Shown here: piece after piece, positions 9,468 to 20,200 of the stretch | How positions within the stretch are numbered: position 1 is the first letter of the stretch | Layout: each line of letters begins with the position of its first letter | Assembly: GCF_000330505.1 (NCBI RefSeq) | Contig: NW_004440111.1 | Span: 126,374 to 162,316 of the forward strand | Length of the DNA stretch: 35,943 nucleotides | Direction: 5' to 3' | Origin: Entamoeba invadens IP1 | Lineage: Eukaryota > Evosea > Mastigamoebida > Endamoebidae | Position numbers and translations under genes: made by a program | The notes under the pieces: generated by a model | Databases searched by the model: none | What the model was told of the DNA's origin: nothing | Seen by the model: only the letters and a program-made list of their open reading frames with translations

Positions 9468-12400
9468 AATGCAGTGATTGTCGCTTTGTATTTTTTAGGG
9501 CAAGTTCATGCAATAGATGTTGAGTTGTGCTACGCCAAAGGAACAAAATGGTACGATGGATTTACTGATGTTGATAACGCTGACATTAACAACACACTTT
9601 GTTATTCAAACACTAATTATCATAATTACTTTTTTAAACAAGACATGTATTTCCCTTTTAAACAACAGGCTTATTTTAGCAAATTTGAGTTTAACAATTC
9701 GTTGACACTGAGCTCAATATATAAGACAAATGTGGCTTATGTAAACATTGAGTATTTTTATGTCAGAGATGGGGCCACTGTTACAGCATCAACTTTTATT
9801 CATTCAAACAACACATTATTTATTTACAATGGAACTTTAATAATTAATTCAAACTTTTCAATTGCAAACGTGTTTGCAGAAAAAGGAGCTGCAATCGACA
9901 AACCAAAAGTTTTAGTTTGGAAATCGTCATATTTTCACTTAAATTACAATTTTATTTATAACAAAAATTTTTATATTACTAATCCAGATGGTAAAACGAC
10001 ATGTTTTGATGTTATTTCATTGAACTCCCCAAATATTTTGATGTCAATTTATGGTTGGGGTAATTACAATTCTTCGCATTTTCCCCTCAAATTTAGTGCT
10101 GGTACTGCTTATCTTATTTCCAATCAGAGACTGATCAGGTTCTGCCCAACTGGAAAAACAAACAATAATGTTACATGTACAATGAAGTCTTCTAAATACC
10201 AAAAGTACTTTAATGTTAAAAATGACATAGAAGACTACCCATTTGACTATCCCCATTGTCCATGTGATGATAATGTCACCATATGTCATTTAAACTTTTC
10301 AACCACATTATCTACAGTTGATTTACAAAAGTATTCAATTGAATATGCAAACGTGTTTATTGACAAAGATATGATATTTGAGAATGGAGGTACTATTAAA
10401 AGAATTAATTTAAATCAAAATGTAAAAGTCACTGGAAGTTTAATAATGTCAGTGGTGACAATACAATCATATGGAACATTAACATTTGTTGAATCAACAC
10501 AGAACATCGACTCCAATTTAGTTTATCTGAAATATAACTCGACTTCTAAAACGTTGTTTTGTAACGAAAATATGGAATATTCACTTAAAATCACGAGTTC
10601 TGAAAATGTGCTCCAATTGAGTTGTGGTAAGAGATTATCAACTCTTACAGTACCAACAAATCGATTGTTATTTTTATCAGATACAATAAGAACTGTTGAT
10701 TCAATTATTTATACATCATATCTTGGGTACTCTTACTTTCATACCAATTCTGTATTGAACTCAACTCAATTGAATATTACTGGATGTACACTTTATAAAA
10801 TCAGTTCAACTTTGAAAAAATGTTTGTCGTGTGAAGATAAAAGAAATTCATTTAATAATGTTTGTCAAATAAATAATTGTGTTGAATACAACCACAATGG
10901 ACGATGTGTTGCTTGTGCTAAAAATTCTGTATTGAATACAAGTGGAATTTGTGAAGCTTCTACTTCTTGTGAATATGGGTATTACAACAATTGCTTTAAA
11001 TGTTCAAAGGAGTACATTTTAAAGAATGGAGTTTGTGTCCAAAAACAATCAAATTGTCAAATCACAGATGGCAATTTTTGTAGAAAATGCACATCTGGTG
11101 TTATATACGGAGAGTGTGATGTTTGTTCCTCCCATTGTATTCACTGCGATGGAACTATAGAAAACAAGTGTATAATATGTGACACAAATACAATATTGGT
11201 CAATGGGACTTGTATTAATTCAGGAGAAGGAATAACAAATAACATTGAAATGACTTCATGTAATAATAGTTTATATATAGACAATGGTATTTGTTACAAT
11301 TGTTCAGATAACGTAAATCAATTCTTAAATTGTGACAAAGTGAAAGTAACACAATGTGAAGCAAATTATTATATCAATGTAAATGAAAATAAATGTATTA
11401 CTAATCAATGCAATGAGGATGAAATGAAAGAAGAAAATAATTTATGTTCATCAATCATACCCAATTGTAAAAAATATTTAAATTCTCAATGTATAGAATG
11501 TGCAGATGATTATTATTTGGATTCGACTAATAACTGCGTACCTTTAAATGACATCAATTTTACTTCAAATTGTGAAACAATAAACCACTTTGGATGTGTG
11601 AGATGTGTAGATGGGTATTATTTAGAGTCAAATAAGACATGTACGAAGTGTAACACTTCTTTGTGTCAAACTTGTTATTCTTCTTCATATTGTTTGACAT
11701 GTGCTGAAGGCAAATTTCTCTCAAAACACGAATGCAAATCAAATGAAAATTTAATTGGAAAATGTAACAAATTTGTTACAACAGGAGGGTGCAGTGAATG
11801 TTCAGATGGATATTACAAAAATGGGTTGGACTGCTTTAATTGTGACATCTCATGCTCTTCTTGTATTTCTTCACCAACAAAATGTCTCAAGTGCAATTCA
11901 ACAAACTTTAAAACGACTTCGGGAAATTGTCTTCCCCGTTCACTTTTATCAGAGAGTTGTGATGTTGAAGTGACAGAAAGTGGGTGTTCAAAGTGTAAAG
12001 ATGGGTATTACCAAATTGACTCAAATCAATGTCAAAAGTGTGACAGTAATTGTAATACTTGTAACACTTTAAATGTGTGTCTGACATGTTCCTCTGACAA
12101 AATATTGATCAACTCTGTTTGTTCTTATTTCACTACCATTCAAAATTGTCGAGCTGTTTCTAATTCGAAATGCTCCAAATGCACTTTTTGGAATTCTCCA
12201 AGTCAAAATGGCACTTCCTGTATTAAGAAAGCAGTATGGTGGGTCATATTAATAATAGTTTTATTTATAGTAACGATACTAATACTAATAGTAACCAGTG
12301 GTGTATTAATGTTCATCTTTATTTTAAAGAAGGTCCACCAAAAAGAAAAAGAAAAGACTGAATGTGTGTTTGAAATCAAACTATCAAATATCAAATTTAT

Positions 12401-13580
12401 ATCCCTTGGTGACGGTGTTGAAGTTGATAAAAAAGAAATCAATTTTGGAGATGAAGAACGTGTGGATGTTGGTGTTAAAATACGAGAACTTCTATGTGTT
12501 GGCAACAGTACTAAACATAACATGAAAGTGCAACTTACAACCAAAAGTGGCAATTACAAATACACACTTGAAACACAGCCAAATGTAGTTGTACTCGAAA
12601 GTGGGTTTGCGTGTGAATTTGAAATATTTCTGACTGTTGAATGCACCACAACACTTTTCGAGCAAATGTTGATTGTAACAAATTCGTATATAAAAGATGT
12701 GCAAAAAACAAAGAAAATTGAGTTCACTGCAACTTCAAAATTGACAACGCGACTTGATTACCATGAATTAAAAGAAGAGAAAAAGCTTGGGGAAGGTTCA
12801 TTTGGGATAGTCTTTTTAGGTGAATTTAGAGGCAACAAAGTAGCAATTAAGAAGATGAAACTGAGTGATAGTGAAAGTAAAATGCAAGAGTTTAGAGGTG
12901 AAGTGGAGATGTTAGATAAGTTCCGATGTGACTATTTAGTTCACTTCTATGGTGCTGTATTCATTCCAAACAAAGTGTGTATGGTCACCGAATTCGCTCA
13001 ATATGGATCTCTTCAAGACTTAATAAACCACAAATTATCAAGTGAAATCGATATGAAACTTCGTCTTAAATTGTTAGTCGATGCTTCTGAAGGTATTTCA
13101 TATTTACACGAAGCAGGCATTTTACACAGAGACATCAAGCCAGACAATATTTTAGTTTTTTCATTAGAAAACAGCAGTAAAGCCAACGCAAAAATTACCG
13201 ACTTTGGGTCTTCGCGCAATATCAATTTACTGATGACAAACATGACCTTCACTGCTGGAATCGGAACACCAAAATTTATGTCTCCTGAAGTGTTAAATCG
13301 GCAAAAATACTCAAAAGGTGCCGACGTGTATTCCTTCGCCATTACAATGTTGTGGTGTATAACATGGACTGATCCATTCCCCCAGACGGTGTATCACTAC
13401 GCTTGGAGTATCGCAGATGACATTTCCGCCGGTAAACGACCTCAAACACTCAACTTATTATCTCACAATACAAAGTCGATAATAGAAAAAGCGTGGCAAC
13501 AAGATGAACATAAAAGAAGTTCAATACAACAAGTGAGGAGTGAGTTACAGACTCTCTTATTAGACTCTACTATAGTATAG
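9465..13580 (+). CDS. Transmembrane receptor kinase (TMK family) with CxxC-repeat ectodomain
   Basis: An intact 1371-aa single-exon receptor kinase. A signal peptide (residues ~1-17, ending QVHA) is followed by ~430 residues with many N-glycosylation sites and then a cysteine-rich region to ~920 with repeated CxxC, YY and CxxCxxxC units like furin-type or growth-factor-receptor repeats. One membrane helix spans 923-954. A ~140-residue beta-rich linker follows, then a kinase domain (~1103-1366): GEGSFG loop, Lys1129 in VAIKK, HRD at 1221-1223, DFG at 1246-1248, SPE at 1273-1275. All catalytic residues are kept, so it should be active on Ser/Thr and perhaps Tyr. Entamoeba TMKs are a large surface-receptor family tied to growth and phagocytosis. 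It is convergent with a nucleotide-sugar transporter 107 bases away; the gap holds an AT palindrome (TATAGTATA/TATACTATA near 13570-13595). Confidence 0.95.
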   Translation: MNAVIVALYFLGQVHAIDVELCYAKGTKWYDGFTDVDNADINNTLCYSNTNYHNYFFKQDMYFPFKQQAYFSKFEFNNSLTLSSIYKTNVAYVNIEYFYVRDGATVTASTFIHSNNTLFIYNGTLIINSNFSIANVFAEKGAAIDKPKVLVWKSSYFHLNYNFIYNKNFYITNPDGKTTCFDVISLNSPNILMSIYGWGNYNSSHFPLKFSAGTAYLISNQRLIRFCPTGKTNNNVTCTMKSSKYQKYFNVKNDIEDYPFDYPHCPCDDNVTICHLNFSTTLSTVDLQKYSIEYANVFIDKDMIFENGGTIKRINLNQNVKVTGSLIMSVVTIQSYGTLTFVESTQNIDSNLVYLKYNSTSKTLFCNENMEYSLKITSSENVLQLSCGKRLSTLTVPTNRLLFLSDTIRTVDSIIYTSYLGYSYFHTNSVLNSTQLNITGCTLYKISSTLKKCLSCEDKRNSFNNVCQINNCVEYNHNGRCVACAKNSVLNTSGICEASTSCEYGYYNNCFKCSKEYILKNGVCVQKQSNCQITDGNFCRKCTSGVIYGECDVCSSHCIHCDGTIENKCIICDTNTILVNGTCINSGEGITNNIEMTSCNNSLYIDNGICYNCSDNVNQFLNCDKVKVTQCEANYYINVNENKCITNQCNEDEMKEENNLCSSIIPNCKKYLNSQCIECADDYYLDSTNNCVPLNDINFTSNCETINHFGCVRCVDGYYLESNKTCTKCNTSLCQTCYSSSYCLTCAEGKFLSKHECKSNENLIGKCNKFVTTGGCSECSDGYYKNGLDCFNCDISCSSCISSPTKCLKCNSTNFKTTSGNCLPRSLLSESCDVEVTESGCSKCKDGYYQIDSNQCQKCDSNCNTCNTLNVCLTCSSDKILINSVCSYFTTIQNCRAVSNSKCSKCTFWNSPSQNGTSCIKKAVWWVILIIVLFIVTILILIVTSGVLMFIFILKKVHQKEKEKTECVFEIKLSNIKFISLGDGVEVDKKEINFGDEERVDVGVKIRELLCVGNSTKHNMKVQLTTKSGNYKYTLETQPNVVVLESGFACEFEIFLTVECTTTLFEQMLIVTNSYIKDVQKTKKIEFTATSKLTTRLDYHELKEEKKLGEGSFGIVFLGEFRGNKVAIKKMKLSDSESKMQEFRGEVEMLDKFRCDYLVHFYGAVFIPNKVCMVTEFAQYGSLQDLINHKLSSEIDMKLRLKLLVDASEGISYLHEAGILHRDIKPDNILVFSLENSSKANAKITDFGSSRNINLLMTNMTFTAGIGTPKFMSPEVLNRQKYSKGADVYSFAITMLWCITWTDPFPQTVYHYAWSIADDISAGKRPQTLNLLSHNTKSIIEKAWQQDEHKRSSIQQVRSELQTLLLDSTIV

Positions 13581-13687
13581 TATATTATACTATAATACAA
13601 CTATCATATAATATATAGTATATTTACTATAAAAAAATTAATACAACACATGTATGTCAATGTAATTCAATTGCTTTATTCTATCTT

Positions 13688-14824
13688 TTAATCGTCTGGG
13701 TTTATTGTGATCGAAACTGGTCCTTCAATAACTGGAGACCCTCTTCTCTCAATATCGACCTTTGATTTTTGTTGTGTACTCAACTCGAGAGTGTGAGTCG
13801 TTGAAGCACTCTCCTCCGCCTTTCTGATATCTTCATTCTGCTTTCTCGCCTCTTTAGTTTCATTCTGGAATGTGTAAGACGCAGTCTCGTCGTTGTAGTT
13901 AGCAATTGCAATTAACACGCCAGCCGCTCCAAGACAGAACTCGAATGTTATTGGACTATCAAAGATGAAATATGAACAAATTGTTGTACAGACAATAGCA
14001 ATAGATACAGCGAATCCCTTAACAATGACATCAGCATAAGTCATGACAAGTGCAACTAATATACCTCCAATGGAAGTGTCTAAAACCATCACAAATGCTG
14101 TCCAACTGAAGTCGTGGAATGGTCCAAGTGTGAAAGTTGATTTAAAATCGACGACAAAGACATTGATAGCTGCAAATAAAATCGAATACAATGATAACTG
14201 GAAGTTCCGTTCCCACAAATTCAACTTTGGCCCTGACGATACTTTGTTCTTCAGAATTTTCTCCATATACACCCCACTAAAACCAGATGCTGTAGAAGCT
14301 AATAAAGCAGTTAAAACACCTAAAAAGTAATTTCCTGTATTTTCAGAGGGACTGTTGGCAGATGCGGCTCTGTTGGCACTTTCTACTGAAATAACACAGA
14401 CTACCAAAGCCAAGAGTGCTCTCCATTGTGTTGTTGTTAACTTCTTACCTAATATAATGACTGACAACAACGCAGCTGACAGGATTTTAGCCTGTGCCAA
14501 TATCGAATAAAGACCCGGGTGAATATTAGAGAGGGACACTTGAATTAACATATTTTGGAAGAAGTAAATGAGAGCAGGAACGGACGACACTAACGAACAC
14601 GAAATGATCAATTTCAAGTGTGAAAAGAGTGGTGTGTCTCGGTGTGTCACTGCTATTCCAACAAAAGACATGACCATCTTTAATATTTCGTTCAACAGTA
14701 TAGACGCGGGAATGGAGTATTTCTCTTTTAACACACCACGAGAGTATCTTGTGATGATAGATATGGATGTGGCCTGTATAGTTAAAAGAATAAGAAAAAT
14801 GGCACTTAAAACTGCTTTATTCAT
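13688..14824 (-). CDS. Nucleotide-sugar transporter (SLC35A / UDP-galactose transporter type)
   Basis: A 378-aa multi-pass protein of the NST family (PF04142), which exchanges a nucleotide sugar for the nucleoside monophosphate across the Golgi or ER membrane. About ten hydrophobic segments are seen. Family motifs include YSRGVLKEKYSIP, LSNIHPGLYSILAQ, ILGKKLTTTQW, FSGVYMEKILKN, LWERNFQLSLYSI and GGILVALVMTYADVIVKGFA, the last being the classic SLC35A signature. The ATG at 14824 (MNKAVLSA) is chosen over a TTG four codons upstream because the paralog at 22359 starts MNKAVLSS. The cytosolic tail (~60 residues) is charged and differs from the paralog's. The substrate (UDP-Gal, UDP-GlcNAc or other) cannot be fixed from sequence. 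A 194-bp stretch is identical to the paralog. Confidence 0.93.
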   Translation of the reverse strand: MNKAVLSAIFLILLTIQATSISIITRYSRGVLKEKYSIPASILLNEILKMVMSFVGIAVTHRDTPLFSHLKLIISCSLVSSVPALIYFFQNMLIQVSLSNIHPGLYSILAQAKILSAALLSVIILGKKLTTTQWRALLALVVCVISVESANRAASANSPSENTGNYFLGVLTALLASTASGFSGVYMEKILKNKVSSGPKLNLWERNFQLSLYSILFAAINVFVVDFKSTFTLGPFHDFSWTAFVMVLDTSIGGILVALVMTYADVIVKGFAVSIAIVCTTICSYFIFDSPITFEFCLGAAGVLIAIANYNDETASYTFQNETKEARKQNEDIRKAEESASTTHTLELSTQQKSKVDIERRGSPVIEGPVSITINPDD

Positions 14825-15388
14825 TTCCTTCGTCAATTTGTTTTTAAGTTTTCCTCATTCGATTTTTTTAAGAAAAGTACTATGACAACCCTAATAGGAA
14901 GTAGGGTTGATGAAAGGTGTTTTAAAATCGTGTGATTCTTTTTTTAGAATATTTATAAATGTACAAAACAGGAGTTGAAAAAAACATTGAATTATCAATA
15001 AACTATTAAATTGTTATAAATTTACTATTATTATGTTTGTTTTTTTGATTTGTTGGTTTCTAATATTCTAATTTTCTAAAATGGAAAAAATGGAAATTTA
15101 TTATTTGTGAAAACAAAGCTTTTGGTCTTGTAAATTATAATATTATAATTAAATTACTATTTGATATAATTTGTTGATTATGGATAAAATTTACCAATAA
15201 ATTATAGTTCAAGTATTATAATTATTTGGTTTTTAACTGACAATTATTAACTAAAGGTGTTTTAAAAATTACAATAAAAGTTTTTATACATTTTTTATTT
15301 GAAACGAAAGAAATGGTTTGCGCTACAAAGACAAACTGAGATTGTCAACAAAAAAGAAATAAAAACACAATTTCCAAAGTGGTGAGAA
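14825..15388. other. Intergenic spacer between divergent genes
   Basis: About 560 AT-rich bases between the transporter (-) and the glycosyltransferase-like gene (+). It should contain both promoters. No ORF, RNA or repeat recognised. Confidence 0.5.
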
Positions 15389-16246
15389 ATGTTGCACGTG
15401 TTTCTTCTCTTTTCCTCTCTCTTTTCAATCTTGAGTATCGTCTCAGGGAAAGATCACCACGTCGCTTTCGTTATGTGGACGTACCCCAAAAAAGTTCCTT
15501 TTCTTGAATATACGATTGACTATTTCCTTCACGCGTATAACTACAACCACGCAGGAATTAAAATAGACGGGGTTTTTATAACCCTAGGCTGTGAAAATTG
15601 TGATTTTCCGGTATTCGAAGACTCGATTGGAAAACTGATGAAGAATAACATTACCGTCTTCAACGTGACGACACAACACCCGCCATACAGTGACGACACC
15701 TTTCGGCAACACGCGAAAGACAAATTTGAGAGTTGGTTTCAGGACATGCGCAAAGACACGACGAACCGACGACAGCACCATCGATATAACAACTTTGAAA
15801 AGGACAACTTAGTCAACTACCATGCAGTCGAAATAGCAAAGTACGCCACAGAGACTGTAGACCCGGACTTCCTCATTTTCTTCGAAGACGACATCGCAAT
15901 TGAAAAAAGGTTCTTTGAGAAGTTGAAGCCGATCTTAGACAACTACACTGATGGAGATAAGATCCTTACAAGAGTGTTACTCAACATCAAAAAATACGAA
16001 AAAATTAAAGTCCAACGCGCAAATGACCGGGTCTGTGTGGCGGGGTTCTTCGGAATGGTTCTTGGAAAACGGGAGTTCAAGAGGTGGAAGAAGTTCCAGA
16101 AGTATAATAACTTGGGGTATTGCGGAGACGCGTTCCACTGTTATATGAAACTCTTTTTAAACATGACACTTAACCTTTCACAATTCGGAAGACATATAGG
16201 AAGAGATCATAGACCAACACCAAGAGAGAGCAGATACTGGGATTGA
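15389..16246 (+). CDS. Secretory-pathway glycosyltransferase-like protein
   Basis: A 285-aa protein with a clear signal peptide (residues 1-20, ending SIVSG) and five N-glycosylation sequons (N87, N93, N185, N258, N262). After ~50 residues comes a Rossmann-like strand (GVFITLG), and at 161-170 the segment FLIFFEDDIA, with an acidic EDD triad in the position of the metal-binding DxD of GT-A glycosyltransferases. The context resembles the LEDD segment of MGAT4 (GT54) N-acetylglucosaminyltransferases, and FFGMVLGK and GYCGDAFHCYM could be the later substrate-binding and catalytic parts. The match is by motif only, and the protein is short for MGAT4. It may be a soluble luminal enzyme, since no membrane anchor beyond the signal is present. 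Donor and acceptor are unknown. It lies near two nucleotide-sugar transporters, which fits a glycan-building role. Confidence 0.6.
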   Translation: MLHVFLLFSSLFSILSIVSGKDHHVAFVMWTYPKKVPFLEYTIDYFLHAYNYNHAGIKIDGVFITLGCENCDFPVFEDSIGKLMKNNITVFNVTTQHPPYSDDTFRQHAKDKFESWFQDMRKDTTNRRQHHRYNNFEKDNLVNYHAVEIAKYATETVDPDFLIFFEDDIAIEKRFFEKLKPILDNYTDGDKILTRVLLNIKKYEKIKVQRANDRVCVAGFFGMVLGKREFKRWKKFQKYNNLGYCGDAFHCYMKLFLNMTLNLSQFGRHIGRDHRPTPRESRYWD

Positions 16247-17279
16247 AGTATAGTAAATAATAGTATGAATATGAAGAGTGTCATTTGCAACTGGATTTAA
16301 ATAAATGGTATATTTTAGTTTTTATTATAGTTTATATGATTCTATACTTATAACAAACTCAAACTATATTATAGAATTTATTTATTAAAAAAACTTTGGT
16401 TAAATAAAATAATAAGAGTTTATTAGACTCAAATAGAAGAATTTAATAAACAATAAAGAAGGAAGTTTTTAAAATATTTTGTCGGTCTTGCCTTTATTTA
16501 TTAACTTTTATCTTCTAAATAAAAAACATATGAAACACACTCAAAATAGTTTTATCGTTTACTAAACTATTTTTTATCCTTGAATAGTTTAAGAAGAAAT
16601 GAAATCAATACGAAGTCAGAAGTATAAAAAATCCGTTTTTAAATAAGTAAACCACTTAAAGTGGTCTTGATTATGTGACTTTCATAATTTATAATTTACA
16701 ATAATAAACCATAATCACAACTAGATTAATGTTACTCACAAAGAAAAAAAATAGTTTTTAAAATAAATTAAATAATTTATTTTTTTGGGGAGATTTTTCC
16801 ACAAATATAATCAGTTTATGAAAATTTTTTTATTTTTTTATGACAAACAATAATTGATTTTTGTTTCAAAAAAGCGGGAATTAGGTAAAAATGAAAAAAA
16901 CCCTGAACATAATGAAACAACATTTTTTGGACTTTTTGATTATTTTTTTGTAATAATTATAATGGTCCATAAATCGTCCGACAACGTTTCAGACCAAACA
17001 ACGTTTAACGGGTGACTCTTTTCATATTCATAACAGATCACGGTCAAAAATTTTTATTCATAAAAAGAAATCAAAAAGACAAAAAGCCACAAACCAGGTT
17101 TAAGATAAAAAAACCCAACCATGAACAGATAGACGGAAATATTTTTGGATGTCTTTTTGAGAAAAACAAAGAAAAAGGATGTTATATATAAATATAATGA
17201 TTGAATAACAAGAATCTATTCAAATCTTTTGGGAGTTTTCTAAAAAGAAAAACCAAATTTTGAAGTACTTTTTCTTCAG
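16247..17279. other. Intergenic spacer before the TMK pseudogene
   Basis: About 1 kb of AT-rich DNA. A perfect dyad ACCACTT-A-AAGTGGT lies at 16651-16665, which could be a protein-binding site but has no known match. No ORF or RNA gene seen. Confidence 0.5.
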
Positions 17280-20200
17280 ATGATGTCGTGGCTCATTGGT
17301 ATATGTTTTTTGACGGTGTTCTCCATGAAGTGGTGTACATACGACAATGTAGTAAAATGTGTGGAAGACTTTGAAAGATGTGGAAGTGAATATCAATTGA
17401 GTGGAGGTGATGGGAGATTGTTCATTGAAGATGGAAAAGAAGACTTGATATTATTGTGCGAAAAAACAACAGTTTTGACTGTTCAACACAACTTAGAAAG
17501 TGAGTTGTTACAATTTAATGAAGTAACCAAATACTACAAATTAACAAAATTAAAAATATCCAATTTTATTCAAACGAACGCATTAAAGTTGGAGAGTGTA
17601 ATATTGATTATTGTATTAAATGTTTGGGGACATTTTTAAATAATGAATGTATAAAATGTCGGGATACGTATATTATATCAATCGAAATAAAGCGTGTTCT
17701 GAGTGTGACTCAAACTGTGAAACGTGTACAGGCACTGCAACCAATTGTACTTCATGTGAAGATCAAAAGTGGTTACATAATGGAATATGTGAAGACTGCC
17801 CAAATTGCGTTCAAGGAAAATGCAATTTCAATGGATGCAGCAATTGTAATGAAGGTTATTATCCTCATAATAAAGTTTGTACATTATGTGATTATACAAC
17901 TTGTCTACCAACAAAATGCATCAGTGACTTCGGTTGTATCGAATGTGTAAAAGGATATTACACAGACTTTAATGTATGTGAACAGTGCAATACAACATGT
18001 GATAAATGTGTGGGTACAGAGAACAACTGCACTTCGTGTTATGATGGAACTTATTTACAACATAATCAATGCTTAAAGTGTGATACAAATTGTTTAACCA
18101 ATTCTTGTTTGACGACAGAAGGTTGTATAAAATGTGATGATGGGTTTTATATCGATGACAAAAGGTGTAGCCCATGTAATAACAATGGTTTGACTTGTTC
18201 TGGTGGTAACAACAATGAGTGTTTAACATGTCATAGCGGCACTTACTTATCAAAATTAAACACTTGTTTATCATGTAATGCATCATGCCTTACTTGCTTT
18301 GGAACTAAAAACAACTGTACTTCTTGTTATAATGAAACTTATTTGGAGAGTAATCAATGTATAACTTGTGATAATATTTGTACACGCGGGATGTGTGATC
18401 TTCTTAAAGGATGTACAAATTGTCCAGATAAATATTATATCAATAACAAAAGATGTTCACAATGTAATCCATTTTGCCTTACATGTAATGGAGGTAGTGC
18501 ATCTAGTTGCACTTCTTGTAACTCCAATCAAGAAATTCGCAATGGAGGTGTTTGTTGTGACAAAAATTGTGCATGGGGAAGTTGCAGTGCAGATAATGGG
18601 TGTTCTTTGTGTAATATCACATTTTATCCATTAAATCGATTATGTGTTCGGTGTGACACCACTTGTTTGACATGTAATGGCGGTTTTTCAACAAATTGTC
18701 TTTCTTGTGCTCCCAAAAGATATCTCAGTGGAAGTAAGTGTGAAGTCTGTGATTCAAATTGTGCATCAGATAATTGTGATACAGTTAATGGATGCACGGA
18801 ATGTAAAGAGGGGTACTTTGCAGAAAATAAGAGGTGTGTTCCATGTAACGACATCTTGCATTGTGCCACATGTGAAAAAACAAGTTGAGTTTGTAAAACG
18901 TGTGTTGATGTGTTTAATTTAACGTCATTAAATACATGTGAATGTCCATTTGGATTTTACCAAAATGAAACAGAGAGATGTCAATGGTGTTATATTGAAA
19001 GTTCGAATTGTCAAACATGTCACAATACTCCTGACTTTAAACCAATATGTGACTTCTGTTATCATCCATATGAATTGAAAAATGAAAAGTGTGTATCTTG
19101 TATATCAAATTATTTCTTTTTAAATAATAACACTTGCACTACCAAAGATTCAAATTGTATAAATCAGGTAGAAGTCGAAAAGTGTTTGAAGTGTAACTCG
19201 ATGTATTATAACATCAAAGCAAAATGTGAAGATCAAGAAACGTGTGTAACAAAATCGAAGTACACTTGTGAAGATTGTATATATGGCATTTCATCAATTG
19301 GAAATTGTGGGACATTATCACCCAATTGTAAATACAACAGAAATATTCGAAATAAACAAGGAAATGACGAAAACGTTTGTTTAAAATGTGTCAACGATTA
19401 CTCGTTGGTCAACAAAGATTGTAAAAAATTGACTCGATGTTGACAGAGACTAAAATATTGAATGGGAAATTTTATGCATGTGAAAGTAACGAATTTGTCG
19501 ACCTTAATAATTTGTGTTCAAAATGTTCAACAAAAGATGCAAATTCTGTGATATGTATTTTAAATAATAGTGTTGAAGTGTCGTTATCTTGTGACGCAAC
19601 GAGTGCACTGGATAAAGCAAATGGAAAATGTGAAAGGTATCCAAACTGCTTAAAATATGAAGGGAGTGACTGTGTGAATTGTGCAGTTGTTTCTTTAATA
19701 ACAAATAACAAATGTTTTGTGTGTACAATTAATTCAAATTGTTTACAATACCACAAGTGTGAATGCATAAAGTGTTTAAAAGAGTATTTACCCGTTCAAG
19801 GTCATTGTGTTTCAATTACCGATTTACAATGTATCAAAGGTGATGGCAAAAGTTGTATTGAGTGTATAGAGAGATACTCAACATTGTTTGAAATTTCAAA
19901 TTTTAAGGAGACTTATTGCAAACAAACAACTGGTAACACAAAACGAATTTTGAACTCCACAGCTTCGACACTAACATTTTATGAATGTATTACAAATTAT
20001 TTTTTATTCAACAATTTGTGTAATACAGAAATTACTACTTTTAAAGAAACTATTAAAGTTATTGATGGTTTTAGTAAGGAGAAGCAACAAAACAATACAA
20101 CAACAGATGACACGCATTGTAAAGTAAAAACACCAAAAGGTTGTATAAAATCTGAAAATACTTATTACCTAAAAGGTAATGTTTGTCATCAATGTTCTGG

